A DNA stretch of 64,000 nucleotides from Casuarina equisetifolia (lineage: Eukaryota > Streptophyta > Magnoliopsida > Fagales > Casuarinaceae), in contig CM052361.1 in NCBI GenBank assembly GCA_028551475.1, forward strand, positions 19,915,491-19,979,490. The letters are read 5' to 3'. Shown piece after piece: positions 11,455 through 24,406 of the stretch. The notes beneath the pieces are model-generated. The model saw only the letters and a list, made by a program, of their open reading frames with translations, ran no database searches and had not been told where the DNA came from. The stretch's first letter is position 1. The number at the start of each line of letters is the position of its first letter. The translations under genes and the position numbers were made by a program.

Positions 11455-14400
11455 CTTTACTGAAATTGCTACCATGTCTGGACACGCTGTTGTCTGATTT
11501 CTTTGATTATATATATAATCTCCGTTGGTTTTGTGTTTGATCTGGTCTCTCGTTGGCTCTTTTCCTTACCTAGGTTTCTGTGATTTTGCTTTGATCTGCT
11601 TGTTATATGTTATTTTATTTTGATCGACTCTCTGTACACGTGCCTTATCGGCAAATCGAGATTATTGATTTATAAAATTGATTTTAGCATCAAAGTTTTC
11701 AGGTCCATGCACGCATCGAAATGAACTCCATTTTTCATAGAATAGAGTTCTTCATCCTGAAGGTTGTGTTTGGTAAACAGCTGCTAGAATCATGAAAATG
11801 TTCTTTAAGACATAATGGTAGATCCCGGAATCCTACCTTTAGGCTTTTCTAGAGATAAGATTCGATCTCAAACATCTGTCTAGTCTGAAAGTTTACTAAA
11901 TGGTGTTAGATTTCATGATTAAATTCGCAGGCTTTCTTCTTAAATTCTGAAGCTACCACTGCACCAACTCAAAAGTTGAGTAAAGATAGCCAAGGGTGAG
12001 ATTTTGACCCCTTTTCTGTTTTCTAGCGTGGTAAAGGGTAAAGTAAAATTTTACTTTGAAGAACCAGACAAAACTGGTACTGAGTTTGCTATAATATAAA
12101 TCCTGCTGGAAGAGTGGGTTCACATATTGAGGGAGGCAAGATTCTTTTGTGGCTTTTTGTGGAGATGTTTGATTGATGAAAATGTCAGGAATGTGCTTCA
12201 GATGCGGTAAGGCTATGCCTGGAGAAAGGAAAAAAAGGAAGAAAAAGTAAAAACATGGCAAAGCCACCACAGGGTTTATCATGATAAAAGTGGGGCAAAA
12301 ATCTTATGAGAATCTCATGATATCAAAGTATCATGCCCTTGATGTTACAAAAAATTAACTGTAGGACTTGTTACAAAGTAAGTGGTGCATACGGCAGATG
12401 CAATAAACTAATAACATAATTGGAGAATTGAAGCTTAATTAGCATGAAAAGCATTGATGTGAGTGAAGTACAACATTTTTGGGAATTCGTAAAAAGGGAC
12501 TATAACAAAAACAAACAGAACCAACTGAAACAATTTGCATCCAAAAAGGCTACTAGTGATAACTACACAACAATTGTATAAGAAAATCTCCAAGACCAAA
12601 CTAATCTATCCATAGACGAGGCCTTAACACAATGTAAGAAATTTATTTTCACGCTAACCTAATATTTGATCTCAAAAACTATTCTGAAGACAACTTGTTT
12701 CCTCTCTAATATAATCTATAACATTGATAGAACTAACACTGTTGCAGCAGATGATTTATGCATAAATCATGGTTTTGTCTCCTGCAACAAGTTAACTCTA
12801 TCAAGCAATGATTTATGCATCCTCTCCTTAATTTGACAAGACAAATATATGACAAAACAAATATTAGATCATTCTTAACCATTTTCCATATGAGGTGTAT
12901 AGATAGAGATTTCCTTATGTTATGTAGGTGATGAATTTTCCAAAGACATTTGAATTTCATTAAGCGGCTTCATAATATTCTTAAAGAACATCTCATAACT
13001 TGCGTCCTCTACTACAAGAAGAGATTTATACTAATGCACCAAGTAATCTAATTGTAATAAAACTTATAAATTGGGATAGAATTATTTATAAATCATCTAG
13101 TTAATTGTCTATTACGATCCTATATGAAAACCAACTCTTGCAGTACTGTAACAGGTCATGACCTTTTAAGAAAGTAGTAACAAGACGTCAACATTTGGTA
13201 TTAGAGTGCTCCCACCTTCCAAGTTTAAGTCCCCACTTGTGAGTTCATTGCCCAAGAAACATGAAAATAAACCTTGGCTTATGAGGGCCCAAGTTCCAAG
13301 GTAAGGCCAACAAAAATATCAAATCAAAAGTGTAGTAAAATGTTACAGTCTTATATAAAAACAAATTATTGTAATACTTTAACAGGTTAAGACCTTTTGA
13401 TTAAGGAGTAATAGGACTGCAACTTTGTCTATCATTTAGATCAAAGATTTAACATGCAATTTGTGGTATATATTATTTTGAATTATGTTGAATGATTTTA
13501 ATTTTTTTTCTTTTTTATAGTTATGAATGTTCGCCATTAAAACTTGAGCTCGGAATAAAACTATAGGGTGAAAATGAGATGTTGAACTTGCTCTTAGACT
13601 GTTGTGCCTTGATAGAGCCATGGAGGAACATTTAAAATCCATCGGTGAAGCTGCTTCATAATATTGAGAATAATATAAAAAAACATGAAACATCTTGCTA
13701 AAGGGTACCTTGTTGGATGGAAGAATGTAATTAGTTAGAGTTTGATAAGGGTGAAACTGGTGATAATGGATAAGGTCGTGCGATGAAGTATAAGAGTAAC
13801 TGTGGATAGAGGAGTACATTGTAAAAATGATTATTACCCACAAGTTGACAATCCTCAAGGTACCTCTCATAAATGTTTCTTTGTATACTATTTCTTAAAT
13901 ATCCTCGTCGCAATTTTACTCAGTTTAAGATAGCATAGAGTGCACAACAAGATAAATGGACTTATATTCCCTTGAATTCTGGATTTATAGACACTGTTGC
14001 ATCTGGTCCTATTCCATATTCTCTGTAGGGAGTCCTCAGGAGACAAAGGCCAAGCGAGAATGAAGTGAATCTATGAACGGGAAATGGAGTATGAATTAAA
14101 GGTGAGTCTATGGGAGTACTTCAATTGTCTTTGGAGTCTTTCGAGAATATGGTTTATATGATCTGTTATGTTATGGGTATCCGGATAGATTCAAAGACTA
14201 TAACTTTGTCAAACCTCGACTGAAAATGACTAGAATTAACAATTCCAATAGCCATCCGACTACCCACGAAGCAATTCAGAAAGAGGAAGAGACAAATGAC
14301 GGGACCCAAGCCATTTCACCTGCAATAACGTAGAGATAGCCAAGTGTCTAAAAACTAAGAGAAATTATGGTGGACCCCTTGTGCTTTTGTTCATTTTTAT

Positions 14401-15250
14401 CTCACTCACTTGGTTTACAATTTGGCTAATCCATTCTCGTTGATTTTTGAGGTCGCCTTTCCTAGTGGCTAGTTTTTCTGCGTTCTTGGACAAACACAAC
14501 AAAAAAAAAAAAGAATCAAGAAAAAAAAAAACCCAAAAGATAAACTTGATTGGAAAAGATTTTGAAGTTTCATTTTTTGCTTCTTCGGAGTCATGGGTTG
14601 GTTTTGGTTGTGACATTGATAGCTTTTTAGTACTGGCTGTAGGGCAGCTTAAGGAGGTGATGATGGATGTTGTAATAATGGCGATGCGAAAAGCAAGAGA
14701 AAAAAGTAAAAAGCAACAAACGACGGATTCCTGGTTGGCTAAGGTATCGTGCGCTAAAGTGGGAGATGTGGGCCCCATTGTGTTCTAGATTCCTAAGTGG
14801 TCCTATTAGTTCGTGTTTCTTATCTTAGTTTATTATGCTTTTTCGAAGGCAGAGGAGGGCGAAATAAATATACACACTCGCACACCCCAAGATAACATCC
14901 ACCTCCATTAATGGAAGCTTACAGTTCTTCACGAAAAAGACTGCGCAACGTATTTGATTTTTATATACACAGGTGGGTTATATATGCTTACTACGTGTCC
15001 CATCTCCTATTCTGTCGGTTTAACTCGTTCTGGAGGGTTCTGGGCTCCATTTCTGTACTATTTTAGAAAACTTTAGTTCTGGATATCCGGCCCAGATTGC
15101 TTCCCAATTTGCAAATGATTGTTGCCCGTAACGATGGTTTCGACATTAGGTAATAACATTTCTGTACTAAATTCATCTTTTCATGAGACCCCCCAGTCGT
15201 GACAAATTCTAGTTTCTTATGAGTTATGTGTCATATCTAACGCATTCACC
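11455..15250. other. Intergenic region with no confident gene
   Basis: No family-level coding signal was found. An ORF pair overlapping on opposite strands at 14365-14788 has low-complexity Lys-rich or hydrophobic translations and no recognisable domain. The only structured element is the TRIM-like repeat at 13106-13421. Confidence 0.6.
13106..13421 (+). mobile_element. TRIM-like mini LTR retrotransposon candidate
   Basis: Two related segments of 81-85 bases lie in direct orientation at 13106-13190 and 13341-13421. Both begin TGT, contain an ACAGGT..GACCTTTT core and end near GACGTCA or GACTGCA. Immediately inside the left copy is TGGTATTAGAGTGC (13196-13209), close to the initiator-Met-tRNA primer site TGGTATCAGAGC. 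Total length is about 316 bases with no coding capacity, which is the architecture of TRIM/SMART elements. No clean target-site duplication is visible, and the family is not identified. Confidence 0.55.
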
Positions 15251-15628
15251 AGATTTGACATCATGAAACAGGTACCAATCGTTTAAGATTTGCACAGACA
15301 CAATTCATAATACTTAATAACCACGGGACTTTCTTATACAAAGCATATGGCAACAGAAATACAAAAATTTTGAGCCGCCACAGGAGACCTGAAGCACCTC
15401 GACATGAAAAAGACACCAAAGCAAACACATAATTTAGAAGACACTGCCACACACACGCCACCGCCTATCGAGCACCCAGTGCTGAGACCGACCACCTAAC
15501 AACGAAGGCTTAAAACCATGACACATAAAGTGGAGTAAACATACTAAAGCAGTACTAACAATGACCAAGTTTTTACGGGTGTAGTAGGAGGTATCATCCG
15601 CGGAAACCTGGACATGAACCTGCACGGT

Positions 15629-17082
15629 TCACTTTCCACCCTTCTTAGCGGCAGACTTGGTGACCTTGGCACCACTTGGGTCCTTCTTCTCAACATTCTT
15701 GATGACACCAACAGCAACAGTCTGACGCATGTCCCTCACAGCAAAACGACCGAGAGGTGGGTACTCGGAGAATGTCTCCACAACCATGGGCTTGGTGGGA
15801 ATCATCTTCACTAGCCCTGAATCACCGTTCTTCAAAAACTTGGGCTCCTTTTCCAGCTCTTTACCAGATCGCCTGTCAATCTTGGTCAACAGCTCAGAAA
15901 ACTTCACCGCAATGTGAGAGGTGTGGCAGTCAAGCACTGGAGCATATCCATTACCGATCTGACCGGGATGATTCATGATGATGACCTGGGAAGTGAAGTT
16001 AGCAGCCTCCTTTGCAGGATCATCCTTTGAGTTGGATGCAACATAACCACGCTTCAGATCCTTCACTGCAACGTTCTTCACGTTGAACCCGACATTGTCG
16101 CCGGGAAGGGCCTCCTGGAGTGCTTCGTGATGCATCTCAACGGACTTAACTTCAGTTGTCAGTCCAGTGGGGCCAAATGTCACCACCATACCTGGCTTCA
16201 GAACACCAGTCTCAACACGACCAACAGGGACAGTTCCAATACCACCAATCTTGTAAACATCCTGAAGAGGAAGACGGAGTGGCTTGTCTGAGGGCCTCTT
16301 AGGCTCATTGATCTGGTCAAGTGCCTCCAGGAGGGTAGGGCCTTTGTACCAATCCAGGTTAGTAGACCTCTCAATCATGTTGTCACCCTCAAAACCAGAG
16401 ATGGGGACGAAGGGGATCTTATCGGGGTTGTATCCGACCTTCTTCAAATAGGATGAAACTTCCTTCACAATTTCATCGTACCTTGCCTTGGAGTACTTGG
16501 GGGTTGTAGCATCCATCTTACACAAAAGTCAACAAAACCAACGTAAGTACAACGCATTCACTTTGCACTGGCAACCACTGATAATCACATCTATTCAAGT
16601 ACATAAATCAGAAAGCGTACCTTGTTGCAGCAGCAAATCATCTGCCTCACACCAAGGGTGAATGCAAGCAATGCATGCTCACGGGTCTGACCATCCTTCG
16701 AAATACCAGCTTCAAAACCACCGGTCGTGGAGTCGATGATCAGGACAGCACAGTCAGCCTGTGAGGTGCCAGTAATCATGTTCTTGATAAAATCACGATG
16801 TCCAGGAGCATCAATCACAGTGCAGTAGTACTTGGTTGTCTCAAACTTCCACAAGGCAATGTCAATGGTAATACCACGTTCACGCTCAGCCTTCAGTTTG
16901 TCCAACACCCAGGCATACTTGAATGACCTCTTGTTCATCTCAGCAGCCTCCTTCTCGAACCTCTCAATAACACGCTTGTCAATACCACCAAGCTTGTAGA
17001 TCAAGTGCCCGGTGGTGGTTGACTTTCCAGAGTCGACATGGCCAATGACCACAATGTTGATGTGAACCTTCTCCTTACCCAT
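15629..17082 (-). CDS. EF1A: Elongation factor 1-alpha, copy 1 (449 aa, two coding exons)
   Basis: This encodes the GTPase that delivers aminoacyl-tRNA to the cytosolic ribosome. Coding exons are 17082-16621 (154 codons) and 16516-15629 (295 residues plus stop), joined by a 104-base intron with GT at 16620 and AG at 16517-16518. The protein starts [20 protein letters not shown] and contains the P-loop GHVDSGKS, the RERGITID switch region, DAPGHRDF, and the G4 motif NKMD, which the intron splits between NK and MD. Length is normal for plants (447-449 aa). It ends AAKKGGK, whereas copies 2 and 3 end AAKKK. Other differences from them are Arg in GVRQMICC, Leu at 260 and 291, Ser in GDSGLV and Ile in KMIPTK. 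A leader intron of about 1.2 kb (18293-17103) precedes the ATG. The 3'UTR resembles that of copy 2, confirming tandem duplication. Confidence 0.97.
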
Positions 17083-17102
17083 ATTTGAATGCTATAAAGA
17101 TG

Positions 17103-18293
17103 CTGTGAAAAACGCCATGCAAGCATCACAGAAATAAGCCCAAGACAGTTGAATCAAACAAATACATCCAAACATATGATGAACCAAGAAATCACATATG
17201 CATTTGACAACTTTTGATCCATTCAAATTACGGGAAAAGCATAGTAATTAGACCGTCAAATTCCAGTGAAAATATCAAGCGTCAAATGCATTTTATTCGA
17301 AAAAACTGAAAGACAGAAGAAACAAACCTCCCCAATTTGGGCCAAAAACGAGGAGGGATGCCAGAACCAGCATGGATGAGAAATATGTCAAAAGAAAAAT
17401 TTATTGGGTAAACTTCAAATAATCGTTCATTTAAAATGAGATTAGATTCAATATTCTATAAATAAACATCATCTTAAACCTGTTATATATTTTCTATGTA
17501 AAAATTGGGAGTTAATATCAGGAAAGACTTAAAGTGTTCTAATCAAATAATAAAAATTTGAATGGAACTAAATAGGAGAAAATAAAACGATTTAGTTGTA
17601 TTAGATTAGATTAATTGAGACGATCTTTTGTAAATACCCGTTAGGATAGTTTATTCGGAAAATCAGGATTCAATATTCGGGAAAAAAATTTGAGGTTTAT
17701 TCATAAAATAGCCAAATTAGAACGAAATTAAGTGGGAGAATTCAATCAACTTAGTCTAAATTTTTGTCTGGTTGGGCCCAAATAACAAACTCATGTAGTA
17801 TGTAGATTACAGCCAACTTCAAGCTCAGAAGAAACAAAAACAAACAACTCTCACCGACCAAGTTCAACACTAACCAAAAATTTTTTTAAGCCTTTTATAA
17901 ATGGGAACAGACTAACTCAGATCCTTCAATAACGATACTAAAATCTTTAACAAAATTAAAATACATCTCATGTCAATGACTCTTCAGAGAGTACGGAATA
18001 CAAATCAGAGTCCTGTAAGCTATCAAATAATTTCGTTTCTCAGCTGAGTCAAAGCTACACAACAGAATTCCACACGATATAACACGATACCAGTAAGCAC
18101 AGACATGAAGCGGAAAGGAACTAAAAGAATTAAAAAAATAAAAATACAACAAACCAGAATTCAACTCACGAACAAACATAAAAACCACAATCGGAACAAC
18201 TCAGAATTCAACCGACAAAAAATCATCCATAACGAAAGCACACAGCGATCAATCATAGAAAATCCAAGCCTAACCCGCGAGTAGATCCCTCAC
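17103..18293 (-). other. 5'-leader intron of EF-1alpha copy 1
   Basis: The donor reads CTACGAG|GTGAGG at 18294/18293 and the acceptor TTTTTCACAG|CATC at 17103/17102, twenty bases before the ATG. A long first intron in the 5'UTR is typical of plant EF-1alpha genes and is known to raise expression. The leader exon runs from about 18375 to 18294. Confidence 0.8.
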
Positions 18294-18402
18294 CTCGTAG
18301 GCTAGACTTTCGCTGGAACCCTCGCCACAGTCGCAAGCCGAGTTCTGGAGGGAAGCGGTAAGAAAGAGAGACTGACAGGGTATCCGAGCACTTTGCGTGG
18401 TA

Positions 18403-18408
18403 CTTATA
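18403..18408 (-). promoter_or_regulatory. TATA box of EF-1alpha copy 1
   Basis: TCTATAAGTA on the minus strand lies about 110 bases upstream of the leader intron donor and is followed by a CT-rich leader. Copy 2 has the equivalent CTATAAGTACC at 23845-23850. Confidence 0.65.
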
Positions 18409-18419
18409 GACGATAGGCA

Positions 18420-21060
18420 CTTGTAGGCTTGCATCCCACGCATTGTTAAATGACTAAAAAACCCTTAACAATTCCTAAATGACTAAGGCGGGCGGTTTTT
18501 GGTGGCGGTAGTGTTAGGTTAGGCCGCGTCGCGAAGGCCGGCGCTGTAAGGGAAATAAAGAATAAGGTATGAACTTTTTGGGGACGAAATTAGTGCGATC
18601 CAGAACGAGCACGGACTCTTCTAGTCCTATAGAAAAAAAGGTGCTTTGCGTCGACTCTCCGGGGTCATCATCGTCAGGAATCTACAAATTTCTTAAACAA
18701 GGAGAGAGAACCGGAATTAAATAATCCATTATTATGATTTTTTTAAAATTAATATTACAACCTGAAAAAATCATATTTAAGTTGGACTATTAAATCCGTA
18801 ATAAAAAAAAAGACCAAGAAGGCTAAAAAAGTAGCAACTATTACATAGTCATTAAATTTGATTACCGTTAAAAATTTAATTATTGATTGATTCTGATTTC
18901 CAAGAGATTTAATTGAAGTCTAAGCTCTGAAATAACCTTAATAAGCTGTTGGGATTTGGACAGTTTACCTTATTAATTTTGAAAATGACGTCAACTTAAA
19001 CTTATACCTAGTTGATATTTTGGACTCCCCAAGGGTACATGAAATAAGGACTAGAATCTGTTTTGCAATTAAGTAGGCTACTTGAAGAAGGTTTTCCAAA
19101 GTCGGCTGGGAAGAAACGGTTCTGCACTAGAAGTCTCCTTAGCTTGTGATTCTCTTGAATATCTCTTCGTGATTGTCCCCTTGAATTCTTGTTAGATGGA
19201 CACTGCCGTAGCTATTCATAATACCCATTCTTTATAAGGATTCTTAAGTGAACCTAACCTAGGGAGCTATTCACAACGTTGTCTATTGGAGCAGTTAGGT
19301 TGCCTTTGGAGTCTAGTTTTCCCATTCTTGCGAGGAAAGCAGCGCTATGTTCTTTTTCCACGAGGTAGAATTTAATTTTTGTAATTTAATATTAGCCACT
19401 ACATTGACCTTGCTTATTTAGTAGGCCTTGGCAAGTTTTAAATAAGAAATATGACTTAGGAGCTATGAAACTATGATGCAACTTCCGAATGAAATGATTT
19501 TGGGGAACTCTTTGAAATTCCTCAAAAAAAAAAAAGAGGTGGTGAAATAGATTTGCAAATTGAATAAATATATGAACAAGATTAAACCTAAGTTTCCAAC
19601 ACAGTATTTAAAAATATATATGATTATGATTTTTTTGGTTATGCTAAAAAATATAATGGATCAATCTTTATATATTATCAAGATTTGTACATAAAATTTT
19701 TTTCTTAAATTATATGTCAATAATATTACACTTGGTAATTCTTTGAGATTGTTTGATGAAACCAAACACCCATTATCTATTGATTTAGAAGATAGATGAT
19801 GAATAATTATCTTTTTTACTTTCTATTTAAATAATCACTATAATGTATGTTGCTACTAGGACTCTTGCAAAGTGTCTATAAGGTGTTATTATTCTAAAAA
19901 GGCATAAGTACAACAAAAGTTAGTACCCATGAAATTAGATTCAAAGGGAATCCACAAAAAATATGTTGCATGCAACAATTGAGAGCTTGGCATATGCATG
20001 TGTTTATAGATGACCAAACATAGCGTACATGCTCAATATCTTTAATAGGTTTCAATCTAAATTATATTTGTAATATGACAAAATATGAAAGTGATGATAA
20101 GGTATTTAAAAAGAAAACCACGTAATACATGCTTTTTAAGTGTTATCATTATCATGAGATGATAGTTTCATTTTTACGTTGTGTAAAGTTTCTCTTAAGA
20201 CTCTCTTTGGATGGCTAGGGGTGTCATTTATTGGAAAAACATGAAGTAAAATCTTTAAAAAAGAAAAAATCAGGGAAGGAGGAGAGAAAGGAAATGGAGG
20301 TGTTGAACTTGGACCAAGACATCTCATGTCACCTTGGCTTGCACGTTGTAATAATTGATCAAAATTACACGTTGAATCCATAAATACATTATATCTATAA
20401 CAATGGTGTGGTAGTGTCTTTTTCAAGAAGTTAAAAGAAAAAGAAATTTATGGTTCCATTAACATTGATACTAAAAATTGATAGCAAGAAATAAAGAAGG
20501 AAAGATAATAATGGAACATATTGAAGAGAGGCAATAGTAGTAAAGCTATATATAGGCTAAGGAACTTAAAACTACCATTTTTAAAGTACGTGTTATTAAC
20601 ATGCATGCTGTGGAAACTTTGAATGTTTTGGTTAATGGGATCTTTGGTCAATTGTTCGAAAATGACTTTTTGGCATAGTTTTACTGAATAATAAAATGTG
20701 TTTCGTATCTATTGTAAATTTGTATCTATTACTAACAACCTCAATGCATGAGATCCGAGCTTCTAATAGGTAATTCAGTAGGGACATGAAATCTTTTTCT
20801 GAGAAATACATTTTATATGACTACAATTAGAATATAGAGATATAAAAAAGAAAAGATATAGGTGGTCTTTTTTTATCTTTAATTTTATTTCCTTTTTGCC
20901 ACTTATTTTAGTTTTTTGCCATAAAGATATGGGAGTCAAATAGAAACATTAATTTCCTAAAAACAAAGTAAATTTTGCATATAACCGCAAACATACTCGC
21001 ATTTACATATAAAGAGAAATTTTAAATACGAATCAACATCACATCCTATAAATTATTAAC
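18420..21060. other. Intergenic DNA between EF-1alpha copies 1 and 2
   Basis: This is the promoter flank of copy 1 (about 18420-18700) followed by AT-rich DNA. ORFs are short and show no family resemblance. I see no complete mobile element. Confidence 0.6.
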
Positions 21061-21466
21061 TGATTCATATAGTATTATAAAATGACACACAGGTAGAGTT
21101 TGCATGAACACCATTAACAGTACTGAAAACCCTTGGGCCTAAGGGTAAAAAGAGTACATAGCAAGTAATTAATAGTTTCGGCTGATAATGACAGAAAAAC
21201 AAAAATTCTGAGCCGCTACAGGAGGCCTGAAGCACCTCGACATGAAAAAGACACCAGAACAAAGACACCATTTAGAAGACACCGCCAGAGTCACGCCACC
21301 GCCTATCAAGCACCCAGTGCTGAGACCGACCACCCAACAGCGATGGCTTGAAACCATGACATATAAAGTGAAGTAAACATACTAAAGCAGTACTAACAAT
21401 GACCAAGTTTTTACGGATGTAGTATGAGGTATCATCCGCGGAAACCTGGACATGGACCTGCACGGT

Positions 21467-22915
21467 TCACTTTTTCTTAGCTGCAGACTTGGTGACCTTG
21501 GCACCACTTGGGTCCTTCTTCTCAACATTCTTGATGACACCAACAGCAACAGTCTGACGCATGTCCCTCACAGCAAAACGACCAAGAGGTGGGTACTCAG
21601 AGAATGTCTCCACAACCATGGGCTTGGTGGGAACCATCTTCACTAGCCCTGCATCACCGTTCTTCAAAAACTTGGGCTCCTTCTCCAGCTCTTTACCAGA
21701 TCGCCTATCAATCTTGGTCAACAGCTCAGAAAACTTCACCGCAATGTGAGAGGTGTGGCAGTCAAGCACTGGAGCATATCCATTACCGATCTGACCGGGA
21801 TGATTCATGATGATGACCTGGGAGGTGAAGTTAGCAGCCTCCTTTGCAGGATCATCCTTTGAGTTGGAAGCAACATAACCACGCTTCAGATCCTTCACTG
21901 CAACATTCTTAACGTTGAATCCAACATTGTCACCGGGAAAGGCCTCCTGGAGTGCTTCGTGATGCATCTCAACGGACTTAACTTCAGTTGTCAGTCCAGT
22001 GGGGCCAAATGTCACCACCATACCTGGCTTCACGACACCAGTCTCAACACGACCCACTGGAACAGTTCCAATACCACCAATCTTGTAAACATCCTGAAGA
22101 GGAAGACGGAGTGGCTTGTCTGAGGGCCTCTTAGGCTCATTGATCTGGTCAAGTGCCTCCAGGAGGGTAGGGCCCTTGTACCAGTCCAGGTTAGTAGACC
22201 TCTCAATCATGTTGTCACCCTCAAAACCAGAGATGGGGACAAAGGGGATTTTATCAGGGTTGTACCCGACCTTCTTCAAATAGGATGAAACTTCCTTCAC
22301 AATTTCATCGTACCTTGCCTTGGAGTACTTGGGGGTTGTAGCATCCATCTATACACAAAAGTCAACAAAACCATCGTAAGTACAAGGCGTTCACTTTACA
22401 CTGGCAAACACAGATGATCGCATCTATTCAAGAATATAAATCACAGAACCAACCTTGTTGCAGCAGCAAATCATCTGCTTCACACCAAGGGTGAATGCAA
22501 GCAATGCATGCTCACGGGTCTGACCATCCTTGGAAATACCAGCCTCAAAACCACCAGTTGTGGAGTCGATGATCAGGACAGCACAGTCAGCCTGTGAGGT
22601 GCCAGTAATCATGTTCTTGATAAAATCACGATGTCCAGGAGCATCAATCACAGTGCAGTAGTACTTGGTTGTCTCAAACTTCCACAAGGCAATGTCAATG
22701 GTAATACCACGTTCACGTTCAGCCTTCAGCTTGTCCAACACCCACGCGTACTTGAATGACCTCTTGTTCATCTCAGCAGCCTCCTTCTCGAACCTCTCAA
22801 TAACACGCTTGTCAATACCACCAAGCTTGTAGATCAAGTGCCCGGTGGTGGTCGACTTTCCAGAGTCGACATGGCCAATGACCACAATGTTGATGTGAAC
22901 CTTCTCCTTACCCAT
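21467..22915 (-). CDS. EF1A: Elongation factor 1-alpha, copy 2 (447 aa, two coding exons)
   Basis: Same translation GTPase as copy 1. Coding exons are 22915-22454 (154 codons) and 22348-21467 (293 residues plus stop). The intron has GT at 22453 and an acceptor GTGTATAG just before ATGGATGC. All G motifs ([20 protein letters not shown]) are intact. The protein differs from copy 3 at a single position (Asn428 here, Ser there) and shares with it Phe291 in EAFPGDN, where copy 1 has Leu. The leader intron is about 0.8 kb (23735-22936), with donor CCAAG|GTGAGC and acceptor TTAACAG|CATC. The leader, the sequence around the ATG and the 3'UTR (about 21180-21466) align with copy 1, so the two are tandem duplicates in the same orientation. 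Confidence 0.97.
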
Positions 22916-22935
22916 ATTTGAATGCTATAAAGATG

Positions 22936-23735
22936 CTGTTAAAAACGCCGTGTATGCATCATTAAACAAACCAGAAATAGGCCCAAGAATGTTGAATCAA
23001 ACAAATACGTACAAACATATGATGAACCAAGAAATCACATATGCATTTAACAACTTTTGACCCATTACAAGTTGCGGGAAGAAGCATTCTAATAAGACTG
23101 TCAAATTCCAGTGCATATATGAAGCATCAAATGCATTCTATTTGAAAAAACTGAAAAAATAAAAAAGAAACAAAATTGCACAGTTTCTTGTGAAGAAGAA
23201 TGACTGTTTCGATCCAACTTAAATATGAAACGAGAGAACCAAAAAAAAAAAAAAAACAACTTTTCCGTGCTAAAAGCTTTAACACTTCTCTCAAGTTTTT
23301 GAGATTTGTGTAAATATGAGCCAACTAATACAAACAAATTAAGGATTATTAAAATCCCAGCACAAATCAGATAAATCTCGCAACGACTTCAAAAAAATTT
23401 GGAGTACAATTCAAGCCGCAAGCTGTGAAGCGTTTTCCTTTCTCAGTTGATTTAAAGCTACACGTAATAATTCCATATCCCGATGTTATACGAGAGTAAT
23501 AAACGCTGATTTTGCAACTAAAACTACATAGTTTTACATCTAAGACGACAGTAATATTCACAGTAAGAATCTGATAAGAAAAAAATATATATAAAATCAG
23601 ACACGATCCAGCACACGTATATCGGACACAACCAAAACTACAGTCAGAGCAATTAAGAATTCAGCAGCAAAAGTATGACGAAGAACAGCAACAGAGAATG
23701 AAGAATCATAGAAAATCCAAGCGTATATCGCTCAC
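22936..23735 (-). other. 5'-leader intron of EF-1alpha copy 2
   Basis: The donor CCTCCAAG|GTGAGC and acceptor TTTTTAACAG|CATC occupy the same positions relative to the ATG as in copy 1. The intron is about 400 bases shorter than that of copy 1. Confidence 0.8.
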
Positions 23736-23844
23736 CTTGGAGGAGAAACCTAAGCCTAACCCTAGCCGCAAGAGCAACCAGAATTTTCGAGAGCAAAGCG
23801 ATAGCAGAAGAGAGGACGAGGGTTTTCCAAGGCTTAGCGAGGTA

Positions 23845-23865
23845 CTTATAGTCCATAGGCACGTG
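23845..23865 (-). promoter_or_regulatory. TATA box and adjacent G-box of EF-1alpha copy 2
   Basis: On the minus strand TATAAG occupies 23850-23845. A palindromic CACGTG (23860-23865) lies about ten bases upstream of it. In copy 1 the matching site reads CACTTG, so the G-box is specific to copy 2. Confidence 0.6.
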
Positions 23866-24270
23866 AGAGTTCGGGTTTCAATAGGTTAGCCCTCTAATGC
23901 TTAAAATGGCATCAATACCCTTATTAGGTACTTTAATTTACTATATTATCTTGTAAAGTCCGCGACTTCCACGGCGGTAGAGTCGCTTTCGACCACAGGA
24001 GATTGGGGCCGTAAAGAAAATACGGAAACATTTGGGTCGAAAACAAAAACAGTGAGATCTATTCATGAAATAGCCAAATTTGAACGAAATTAGGAAGTTA
24101 TTCTCAATTTTTCTCCGGTCCGATTCCGCCTAACCCGATAGCGAGTTTGCTTTCTCTCTCCACCGCCGGGCGCCAAACCGTAAGGCGGCACTGCTCCCCG
24201 TCCGCTGTCACTCTTCTTGTTCTTCTTCATTTCGTGCAATCAGTGTTCACAGCCTTTGGATTTTAGTAAT

Positions 24271-24327
24271 ATGAAAGGTCAGGGTCTAATTCTCCACTCC
24301 GTCGCTCTCTCTTTTCGATCTCTTTAG
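24271..24327 (+). other. Upstream ORF (18 codons) in the leader of the PPR gene
   Basis: An ATG at 24271 opens a short frame beginning MKGQGLILHS and stopping at 24325-24327, 79 bases before the first ATG of the PPR frame. It is out of frame with the PPR gene. It would act as a uORF if the transcript starts upstream of it, which I cannot verify. Confidence 0.5.
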
Positions 24328-24406
24328 CTTGGCATTACCTCACTCAGTTCAAAGCTATCAGTGTTCATGCGCTATTCCTCGTTTCTCTATTCTTGTTTCC
24401 GATAGT

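Noticed and set aside
14365-14788. Overlapping ORFs of 137 and 113 codons on opposite strands
   Set aside because: Both have low-complexity composition, one begins without ATG, and neither shows a domain, splice context or promoter.
15729-15978. Antisense ORFs over EF-1alpha exon B (also at 21561-21810, 32513-32762, 35922-36170)
   Set aside because: They are conserved only because the sense strand is, and they recur as mirror frames in each copy. No independent start or signal is visible.
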